Source: JAGQZY01 sp964588335
GTDB taxonomy: Bacteria > Bdellovibrionota > Bdellovibrionia > Bdellovibrionales > JAGQZY01
NCBI GenBank assembly: GCA_964588335.1
Contig: CAZPOV010000002.1
Coordinates: 124,001-188,000, forward strand
DNA length: 64,000 nt
Reading direction: 5' to 3'
The stretch's first letter is position 1. Every line of letters starts with the position of its first letter. A program made the translations under genes and the position numbers. The notes below the pieces were generated by a model. That model saw only the letters and a program-made list of their open reading frames with translations, was not told the origin of the DNA and searched no databases. This document shows, in pieces, positions 57,961-64,000 of this stretch.

Positions 57961-59121
57961 TTAAATATCTTCGGTGGCGGGACCACCAAAGGCTGGGCCG
58001 TGGGTTGGTTTTTTCTCAGAGGCCATGATTTTTAGTTTCCTAAGGTTTTCTTTTTCTAACTTTAAAAGCGGATTGGATTTGGAATTTGTTTTTGCCAATA
58101 AATGGCTTTCAAGGGCGTAGTAACATTTTAAGGCCAATTGACTGCTGGGCAGTTGGTAAATGCAGGCCTCATAATAAGTCTCTGGCAACTGCCATGACAC
58201 CAACAAAGGATACTTCGAGTAAATCTTGCCAAGACCAAAATAGATTTGAGCACGTTGAGGAACATTGATTGTGGTGCTGAGAGCCTGGTGTAAGATTTGG
58301 CTGTTGTGAATAGCTGCGATGGTGTGTTCTCCGGCAAGGTGTCGAGATCTTAAAAGATTTGTGGCGGTGTCTTTATTGACTAGCGTTCCCGCTTGCCATT
58401 TTCGCAAATAGGCTTTCCATTGCGACAAGACCTGTGGGCTCAGGTTCACAAACTTTGGTTCCGCGAGGTTCTGTAATATATTTAAAGCTCGGCTGGGTGA
58501 GCCCAAATTCCGTAAAGAAATGAGCATGGCCTTGTTCAACATCTCTTCGGCTTGCCCTTGGTTTGCCGAACCTGAAGACAGTTTTTCTTCAAGAAGGTCG
58601 ACAGCCTGTGGAAACTGGCGAGTGGCGACCAGAACATTGGCGTGATCGACGGGGTTTAAACCCGTAGAGATTTCTTCAAACTGATCCCATTTAATGAATG
58701 TCGGGCCGATATTGGTGCGTGTGTGACAGCCGTTGCAATATTGCACCGATGCTTGCAGGAGCTTTTGGGAGTAATCGTAATTTTCTAGAAAGTAAGTTTC
58801 ATTGGCTTTGTGAATCATTGTCTTCAAACCTTTTAAACCGGTGGCAAATAGAGGGTCGTTGCCACTGAGGCCTTTGGCCGTGTGCCGCTCAAGATCGCCA
58901 ACACTGTTGTTGAGGTTTTTTAAATACAGACTGATAAATTTTTCATTCCTCGGATCCTGATAGCGTTGGCGATCATACAGGTAGGGAAGAAGCTTCTCAT
59001 AGGACTCGGCCATGGAACGCATGTTCAATGACCAGCCTCGGGATTGTTTTTGGGGAAGAGTGCAAGCACTTGCTAAAACAATTAATGTTGCTGTTAGAAA
59101 AATAAAAAGGTTTCTAATCAT
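57961..59121 (-). CDS. Monohaem c-type lipoprotein (paralogue of the gene at 44254-45387)
   Basis: A 386-residue lipoprotein (LASAC, Cys20). It has one haem motif CNGCH (Cys129, Cys132, His133) followed by GPTFIKWDQFEEI, and a long helical C-terminal part. This matches the 44254 gene in length, motif position and C-terminal sequence. AGAGGA precedes the ATG. First gene of an operon with cytochrome c, the 57419 protein and HTTM. A shared operator-like site lies 38 bases upstream. Confidence 0.78.
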   Translation of the reverse strand: MIRNLFIFLTATLIVLASACTLPQKQSRGWSLNMRSMAESYEKLLPYLYDRQRYQDPRNEKFISLYLKNLNNSVGDLERHTAKGLSGNDPLFATGLKGLKTMIHKANETYFLENYDYSQKLLQASVQYCNGCHTRTNIGPTFIKWDQFEEISTGLNPVDHANVLVATRQFPQAVDLLEEKLSSGSANQGQAEEMLNKAMLISLRNLGSPSRALNILQNLAEPKFVNLSPQVLSQWKAYLRKWQAGTLVNKDTATNLLRSRHLAGEHTIAAIHNSQILHQALSTTINVPQRAQIYFGLGKIYSKYPLLVSWQLPETYYEACIYQLPSSQLALKCYYALESHLLAKTNSKSNPLLKLEKENLRKLKIMASEKKPTHGPAFGGPATEDI

Positions 59122-59158
59122 GTTGTCCTCTGACAAAACGGCTCAATTTCTGCAGAAA

Positions 59159-59175
59159 CGTGACATAATGTCTCG
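59159..59175. promoter_or_regulatory. Operator-like site upstream of the 59121 operon
   Basis: CGTGACATAATGTCTCG, differing from the 49303 site (read on the minus strand) at four positions. Here it starts only 38 bases before the minus-strand ATG, and no GG-N10-GC promoter is visible on either side, unlike the other three loci. The rest of the 323-base region to 59444 shows no gene. Confidence 0.5.
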
Positions 59176-59444
59176 CCAGTGAGTCCGGTTTCAATTTCGA
59201 AGTCTTATTGTTCAAAGGTTATGCCAAAATAAAACAGCGGATGGCCTCTGATCCATCCATGGAAAAGACTTTTTGTAGCCACGGTTTTTTACGTGTTTTA
59301 GCGACGAAATTTTCAACAATAAAAAAAATGCTTCGGTAATCCCTGCCACACCCACAGAAGAACGAATCTGTCTCGGTTTGGAACAGTCTTCGACTAAAGT
59401 AAAGCCAGGAAAGGCCGAAAAATAGAACTCTGAAGGAGTCATCT

Positions 59445-59879
59445 ATGAGGTCTATCTTGGTTATCTTCATCATTTCCTTGAGCACGACAGCGCAAGCTGA
59501 CAATGCTTTTGCCAATAAAATTTACACACCTGAGGTGGTGGTGGACGCTGACAACGACGGTCCGAAAGGAGCCGTGCAGTTGTTGTGGCAAAAGGACCCT
59601 GAGGCGACCCGCTATGAGGTGGAGGTCTCCAACGGTCGGTTGGTTTACAGTCAGGTCGGAGAAAAACACTTTCATCACGTGATGCTGTATTTTAATAAAG
59701 ACTATCAGTGGCGGGTGCGGGAAGTGAGTGCTCGTCAGACCACGGAGTTCACACCGTGGCGGCCTTTGCGGGTGGTGCGCGGACAAGGCCTGGCCCAATC
59801 CGAAGACAGACGCAAGCCCACGTCGTCAGACTCCAGCAAAAATGTCGATGAGTTTGTTTTAGATACTGGCGATCAGTAA
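59445..59879 (+). CDS. Exported protein, possible fibronectin-III-like fold
   Basis: A 144-residue product with signal peptide ending TTAQA. The mature part has the spacing of an Fn3-like domain (VQLLWQKDPEATRYEVEVS, then YQWRVREVSA). The C-terminal tail is polar and unstructured. GAAGGAG precedes the ATG. No enzyme motif. Confidence 0.62.
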   Translation: MRSILVIFIISLSTTAQADNAFANKIYTPEVVVDADNDGPKGAVQLLWQKDPEATRYEVEVSNGRLVYSQVGEKHFHHVMLYFNKDYQWRVREVSARQTTEFTPWRPLRVVRGQGLAQSEDRRKPTSSDSSKNVDEFVLDTGDQ

Positions 59880-59880
59880 T

Positions 59881-60609
59881 TTAGGGACAGAGTCGTCCCC
59901 AGGTGTTGGCGCGTCGATCGCCGATTCCAAAATGCAAAGCTGTGGAAGCGTAATAGCCGATGGCGCGCACGCGTCCTTGCTTTCGCATCTCACAGAGTTT
60001 TAAAAAAGCCTCGTCTTGCATGTCTTTTGTTTTCAAGCGCACGTCCACCGATGTTCCATAGGGATGACGGCCAGAAGCTCCACCGACGTTGGCATTATAG
60101 GGTTCTGGACGCCACCAGTTATAAATGATTTCAGTTTCAATGCCTTGGGCTTCGAATTCTTCGACAATCTTGACAGCTTCAAAGGCGTGCTCCCAAGTGC
60201 TTTCATCAGGGTGAATCAATTGATGAACCTGGTCGGGGCCGTAGGTGCAGCGAAAGGTGTCGATACTTTCGGGGTTGGGGCGAACCAGTTGATCACACCA
60301 GCAGGAAGAGTTGGTGGCTTGGTAGCACTGAGCTAAAAACTCTTCTTTTTTCTCATTGCCGGCATTCACTTGCGCCATTTGTGAAGCACTGGCTGAGGCG
60401 CAGGCGCGTTGAAACCAGTGATTCTGCAATTGGTCGAAGTAAAGACTCTGCAGGCAGGCGGGGCTACCGGATCCTTCATTGTTGATTTCGTCTCGCACCG
60501 GCTGTCCAATGGACTCCTCAATCTCTCCGGCTTCGACGTCCTCTTGGCTGCATCCCATCACTGAAAATTGTAATGCAAAAAGCATCACGGCAAGTGCGCT
60601 CAGTCTCAT
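59881..60609 (-). CDS. M15-type D,D-carboxypeptidase-like lipoprotein
   Basis: A 242-residue lipoprotein (SVMGC lipobox). Near the C-terminus, GRHPYGTSVDVR gives the His-x6-Asp pair and TALHFGIG the third zinc ligand of the M15 family, which trims D-Ala from peptidoglycan. The N-terminal half has a cysteine cluster (SSCWCDQ). It converges on the Fn3-like gene with one base between stops. Confidence 0.8.
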   Translation of the reverse strand: MRLSALAVMLFALQFSVMGCSQEDVEAGEIEESIGQPVRDEINNEGSGSPACLQSLYFDQLQNHWFQRACASASASQMAQVNAGNEKKEEFLAQCYQATNSSCWCDQLVRPNPESIDTFRCTYGPDQVHQLIHPDESTWEHAFEAVKIVEEFEAQGIETEIIYNWWRPEPYNANVGGASGRHPYGTSVDVRLKTKDMQDEAFLKLCEMRKQGRVRAIGYYASTALHFGIGDRRANTWGRLCP

Positions 60610-60841
60610 CCACCCCTCCTTGGATTGGCATTCTTTATTCTAGCAAAAGAGGCGAATTCTGAGAGGACCAGTAACCGACCTTAGCCTCGGGTGAAGGGCT
60701 GTATGGAAAAAAACAGCAACCGGACGAAAAAAATCGGTCGAAAGACTGGCTCAATCGACATTGGATCCATTAATTTCAATAGGTAACGGCAACCCAGGTC
60801 GCAGTTGTGTCGTCGCCTGAATTGTGGTTTTATAGGCGCTT

Positions 60842-61315
60842 ATGTCACAGTTGAACTACATCACCCCAGCCGGCCTGCAAGCTTTAAAAAAAGAGCTGGA
60901 ATTTCTTATGCGTGAAGATCGACCCCAAGTCGTGAAAACAGTGGCGTGGGCGGCCAGCAATGGCGACCGTAGCGAGAACGCTGATTATATTTACGGGAAA
61001 AAGCGCTTGCGTGAAATTGATCGCCGCATGGGATGGTTGACAAAAAGAATTGAGGCGGCCGAAGTGGTCGATCCGTCGTCTCTTTCTGGCGACAAGGTGG
61101 TGTTCGGTGCCACCGTCACCATCGAAAATGAAGACGGTGAACAAAGCACCTATCAAATCGTCGGTGAGGACGAGATCGAAACCAAAGACAAAAAGATTTC
61201 GTGGAAAAGCCCCATTGCTCGTGCTCTGCTCAACAAAAAGGTGGGCGATGAAGTCACCATCGAGCGCCCCAAGGGCGACTCTTGGTTTGAGATTATTAAA
61301 GTGGAATTTAAGTAA
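60842..61315 (+). CDS. greB: Transcription elongation factor GreB
   Basis: A 157-residue Gre factor with the acidic tip NGDRSENADY and the GreB-type helix YGKKRLREIDRRMGWLTKRI. Rescues backtracked RNA polymerase by stimulating transcript cleavage. The C-terminal domain ends GDSWFEIIKVEF. No strong ribosome site is visible. It precedes the parvulin gene by 24 bases. Confidence 0.92.
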   Translation: MSQLNYITPAGLQALKKELEFLMREDRPQVVKTVAWAASNGDRSENADYIYGKKRLREIDRRMGWLTKRIEAAEVVDPSSLSGDKVVFGATVTIENEDGEQSTYQIVGEDEIETKDKKISWKSPIARALLNKKVGDEVTIERPKGDSWFEIIKVEFK

Positions 61316-61339
61316 GTCATAAAATAAAAAGGAGAGACA

Positions 61340-61612
61340 ATGTCGACAATCGCTGCAAAACATATTTTGGTTGAACACGCCCACGAGGCCGACGACTTAG
61401 TAAAAAAATTGAATGAGGGCTCTGACTTTTCAGAATTGGCCCAGAAATTTTCAAAATGTCCGTCAGGGGCTCAAGGTGGGGACTTAGGCGAGTTCGAAAA
61501 AGGTCGGATGGTGCAGTCCTTTGAAGATGCTGCTTTTTCTCTTGATGTCGATGAAGTCTCTGGCCCCGTGCAAACTCAATTCGGGTATCATCTTATAAAA
61601 AGAACTAAATAA
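61340..61612 (+). CDS. Parvulin-type peptidyl-prolyl isomerase
   Basis: A 90-residue single-domain parvulin: AKHILVEHAHEAD, FSELAQKFSKCPSGAQGGDLGEF, and FGYHLIKRTK. It has no signal peptide, so it is a cytoplasmic PpiC/Par10-type isomerase. GGAGAG precedes the ATG. It is probably cotranscribed with greB. Confidence 0.93.
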   Translation: MSTIAAKHILVEHAHEADDLVKKLNEGSDFSELAQKFSKCPSGAQGGDLGEFEKGRMVQSFEDAAFSLDVDEVSGPVQTQFGYHLIKRTK

Positions 61613-61614
61613 AT

Positions 61615-61938
61615 TTATTCACAAGAATAATTTTCGCCTTTCCAAATGGCGAAAGGTTTTTTGACAGGGCCCTTTGTTTCGGGCCTTTTTATTTTCAAAT
61701 TCAAACCCTGTTTAGCAAAACTATAGATATCGAAAACTTGTTTTTTTTCTGGGTCGTACTTGTCATGCACAGTCGGTGCTTTTAAAGATCGGGTCGAGGC
61801 ATCGGGGAGAGTGACGGTGTATCCTCCCGCCTTCGGCTTGGTGATCACAATGGTCTTGTCTTGCCGAGTGCAGGTGGTGGGCTCTAAAGCCTCATGGGCG
61901 AACAGTATCAGGGGTGAAATCAGTAACAATAGAATCAT
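61615..61938 (-). CDS. Small exported protein of unknown function
   Basis: A 107-residue product from an ATG with a signal peptide (MILLLLISPLILFAHE). A GTG at 61971 would add 11 residues. The mature protein is basic with two cysteines (TTCTRQ, YSCE) near the ends, likely one disulfide. It converges on the parvulin gene. Confidence 0.62.
   Translation of the reverse strand: MILLLLISPLILFAHEALEPTTCTRQDKTIVITKPKAGGYTVTLPDASTRSLKAPTVHDKYDPEKKQVFDIYSFAKQGLNLKIKRPETKGPVKKPFAIWKGENYSCE
61632..61662 (+). terminator. Possible terminator of greB-parvulin unit
   Basis: A 7-bp stem (TTTCGCC / GGCGAAA), 9-base loop, then GGTTTTTT on the plus strand. It lies inside the 3' end of the convergent small gene. 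Confidence 0.5.
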
Positions 61939-62013
61939 GCTTCTATTAGATAACCCTTGGGCCGACAGCACAATTAAAACGGCAGATTAAGGTGGGTTGT
62001 GTTCAGAACGTTT

Positions 62014-63507
62014 TCATTTAGGGCGAACAAAGCGGATGGCTTTTGGCCCTTTTTTATCCTGCTTTTTGCGGTTACCGGCTTGAAACACACGAACGGCATT
62101 GGTTTTTTGACCCTGAGCCACTGGGACTCCCAATGTTAAAACCACATCTTCGCCGGTCTGAACAATATTGTTGGCCAGCAAAAGCTCTTCAACCTGAGCA
62201 ATCGCCTCTTCGGTGTTCTGGTATTGGCCAATTTTTAATGTTTGAACGCCCCAGCACAGTTCCAGTTTACAAAGCGCTTCGGATTTGGCGGTTGCTGCTA
62301 CCAGTTTGGCTTTCGGGCGGTATTTTGAAATCATTTGCGCGGTTTTTCCGGTGGTCGACATGCAGACAATGGTTTTGGCTTGCAACTGTTGAGAACAGAG
62401 CACGGCCGAAATAGCAATGCTTTCTGGAACAGTAAACTTTACGGATTTCTTTTTCTTACGGTTTTCAAAACGGTAATAAAGAGACGGCTGTTTTTCCACT
62501 TCCATGATGATGTCGTGCATGGTTTGCACCGAACGCACCGGGTGTTTTCCAAAGGCGGTTTCTCCGGAAAGCATCAAGGCATCCGAGCCATCAAGAACCG
62601 CATTGGCGACGTCGGTGATTTCAGCTCGCGTCGGACGCGAATTCACCTGCATACTGTCGAGCATTTGGGTGGCAGTGATCACCGGTTTGCCTTTTTTATT
62701 GCAAATTTCAATGATCTTTTTTTGATAAACCGGCAAGTGGATCTGTCCGACTTCGACCGACAGATCGCCTCGGGCCACCATGATAGCGTCGGCGGCGTCG
62801 ACAATAGACTCGATGTTTTCTATGGCCTCTTTCTTTTCTATTTTTGCCACGACCCGAGCCAAGCTTTTTAAATCTTTTAATCGTTGTTTCAGTTTTTTAA
62901 TATCATCGGCGGTGCGCACAAAACTTAGGGCGACGTAGTCAAAGCCCAAAGGAGCGCCGTTTTCTAAATCCTCAATATCTTTTTCGGTCATGCTTTCAAT
63001 GGGCAGATCCGCTTCCGGAAGGTTCACTCCCTTGCGCGGTCGAATGGTGCCGCCAAAAACCACTTCGCAGTGGATGTCGCATTTCTTAATGGCGGTCACT
63101 CGCAGTTCGATTATGCCATCATCAATAAAAATGGACTGGCCTTTCTTGACGTATTTGTGAAGGTTAGAAACATCAACCGCGATCTTGTCACCGGAGCGGT
63201 GTTCGGTGTCGGTGATGATAAGGGTTTCCCCGGGTTTGACATCCCGTTCTTTTTTCAGGCCCTCGACGCGAATTTTTGGGCCTTGTAAATCTTGCAAAAT
63301 ACCCACGGGTGCCACCAGTTCTTCAGAGGCTTCGCGCAGAGCTTTGACAGTTTTTGCATGCTGTTTAAGGTCGCCATGGCTAAAATTCAATCGCGCTACG
63401 CTTAAGCCCGATTCAATCATGGCTTTTAATTTTTCTTTATCCCATGAGGCAGGGCCAATGGTGGCGACGATTTTGGTTTTTCTGAAAGAGAGGCTGTATT
63501 GTTGCAA
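62014..63507 (-). CDS. pyk: Pyruvate kinase
   Basis: A 497-residue enzyme of glycolysis, making ATP and pyruvate from phosphoenolpyruvate and ADP. Motifs include KIVATIGPASWD, RLNFSHG, KIEKKEAIENI (catalytic Lys), MVARGDLSVE, TATQMLDSM and SGETAFG. The C-terminal allosteric domain is present, with a basic extension. The start is a TTG with AAGGA seven bases upstream; no ATG gives a better fit. Confidence 0.95.
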   Translation of the reverse strand: MQQYSLSFRKTKIVATIGPASWDKEKLKAMIESGLSVARLNFSHGDLKQHAKTVKALREASEELVAPVGILQDLQGPKIRVEGLKKERDVKPGETLIITDTEHRSGDKIAVDVSNLHKYVKKGQSIFIDDGIIELRVTAIKKCDIHCEVVFGGTIRPRKGVNLPEADLPIESMTEKDIEDLENGAPLGFDYVALSFVRTADDIKKLKQRLKDLKSLARVVAKIEKKEAIENIESIVDAADAIMVARGDLSVEVGQIHLPVYQKKIIEICNKKGKPVITATQMLDSMQVNSRPTRAEITDVANAVLDGSDALMLSGETAFGKHPVRSVQTMHDIIMEVEKQPSLYYRFENRKKKKSVKFTVPESIAISAVLCSQQLQAKTIVCMSTTGKTAQMISKYRPKAKLVAATAKSEALCKLELCWGVQTLKIGQYQNTEEAIAQVEELLLANNIVQTGEDVVLTLGVPVAQGQKTNAVRVFQAGNRKKQDKKGPKAIRFVRPK

Positions 63508-63598
63508 TGGGCGTCCTTTTTTTAAGAACTTTATATTGGCACAAACTTGAGGGGAAGGGCTAGGCCTAACAACAAACGTTAGTGATCAAACGGGTCAC

Positions 63599-64000
63599 TT
63601 AGGATTGAGCATCTAGGCTGGATTTTTCGTGGCTATGGTCATGCGGGGTTGCGTGGTCATGGTCGTGCTCGTGCTCTTGATGGTCGCAGGTGGGTTCACA
63701 GAAACAATGGCAGGCATGAATGTTCCAAGCGTGACCACCGATAAGGAGCAGGCCGCCAACAATCATAAACGGATCCACAGGGATGCCGGAGACCTCGAAG
63801 TGACTTTCTGATTCCATGTACACAAACAAATTCACGGTCAAAAACGCCACCCCAGTCAGTCCCATCATCATCGGGTAGGGCTTGCGGTGCTTGCGGTAAC
63901 TGGTTGTAAAAGAGATGCTTCCCACAAAAATTCCAGTAAAAAGAATGGCAGCTTCCAAAATGGGGTTGTAGAAAAAACCGCGTGTCGCCGGTAGCAACAG
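63599..64000 (-). CDS. Membrane protein, MerC-like, with His-rich C-terminus (truncated by window end)
   Basis: The frame is open to the window edge (133 residues visible). Four membrane helices are seen (for example PILEAAILFTGIFVGSISF and MMMGLTGVAFLTVNLFVYM). The last helix is followed by HAWNIHACHCFC and then a tail rich in His, Asp and Glu (EHEHDHDHATPHDHSHE), a probable metal-binding segment. The fold and CxC ending are like MerC-family proteins; identity is tentative. The N-terminus is outside the window. Confidence 0.65.
   Translation of the reverse strand: MLLPATRGFFYNPILEAAILFTGIFVGSISFTTSYRKHRKPYPMMMGLTGVAFLTVNLFVYMESESHFEVSGIPVDPFMIVGGLLLIGGHAWNIHACHCFCEPTCDHQEHEHDHDHATPHDHSHEKSSLDAQS

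Noticed and set aside
59176..59444. Search for a sigma-54 promoter near the 59159 operator copy
   Set aside because: No GG-N10-GC with a reasonable match on either strand, so the site there is reported without a promoter.
1..64000. CRISPR arrays, insertion sequences, prophage or integrase genes
   Set aside because: No regularly spaced repeats, transposase or integrase motifs were seen anywhere in the window.

Overview
The window is about 64 kb of a bacterial chromosome of moderate GC content. It encodes an unusually large number of exported proteins and lipoproteins with no recognisable enzyme domain. Several features point to a Bdellovibrionota (Bdellovibrio-like) or related deltaproteobacterial lineage: a TIGR02147/DUF4423 regulator next to a secreted protein, a fused CcoN-CcoO oxidase subunit, PilZ fusions, HTTM and DUF1501 proteins, and many peptidoglycan and peptide hydrolases. 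This assignment is an inference; no rRNA or universal marker gene is present. The sequence is a scaffold with two 100-N gaps (5251-5350 and 13577-13676). The second gap is flanked by identical 55-base ends and is probably not a real gap.

Layout. Positions 1-10700 hold a truncated transporter tail, a membrane-anchored AraC regulator, exonuclease III, an acyltransferase, an M23 endopeptidase, an RNase D-like exonuclease, a glycine-rich secreted protein, an M14 peptidase and several small exported proteins. From 10900 to 17000 come a secreted subtilisin with a DUF4214 tail, small exported proteins and the TIGR02147 regulator pair. From 17160 to 25390 a minus-strand block encodes three secreted RCC1-like proteins (one with a haem-binding CxxCH), a 58-codon small ORF, a Tat-exported DUF1501 protein and a CxxCH protein resembling DUF1588 proteins. 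Positions 25800-39800 are mixed: an RluA pseudouridine synthase, an aberrant SDR, an ABC exporter, tRNA-Asp, a YafK-type L,D-transpeptidase fold protein, a lysozyme-like protein, a phosphoesterase-PilZ fusion, a dipeptide epimerase and an HNH nuclease.

The most coherent region is 39870-59120. A PIG-L deacetylase and NagB are followed by an NtrC-type sigma-54 activator and a PAS histidine kinase. Next come CBS-domain proteins, a ribosome-hibernation factor, a universal stress protein and a complete cbb3 oxidase locus (ccoI, ccoS, ccoNO, ccoQ, ccoP, ccoG). Monohaem lipoprotein paralogues sit on both sides. Reading the intergenic DNA by eye gives a recurring 17-bp operator-like motif (consensus close to TGTGACAnnnTGTCTCA) at four loci. 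Next to it are four good sigma-54 promoters (GG-N10-GC) and one imperfect one. The proposal is that the adjacent two-component system drives a sigma-54-dependent low-oxygen, respiration and stress regulon. In many proteobacteria FNR/ANR-type regulators do this job.

The end of the window holds an M15 peptidase lipoprotein, greB, a parvulin, pyruvate kinase and a truncated MerC-like membrane protein with a His-rich tail. Dispersed period-7 repeats, a 15-bp perfect palindrome and a nested 120-nt inverted repeat occupy intergenic positions.
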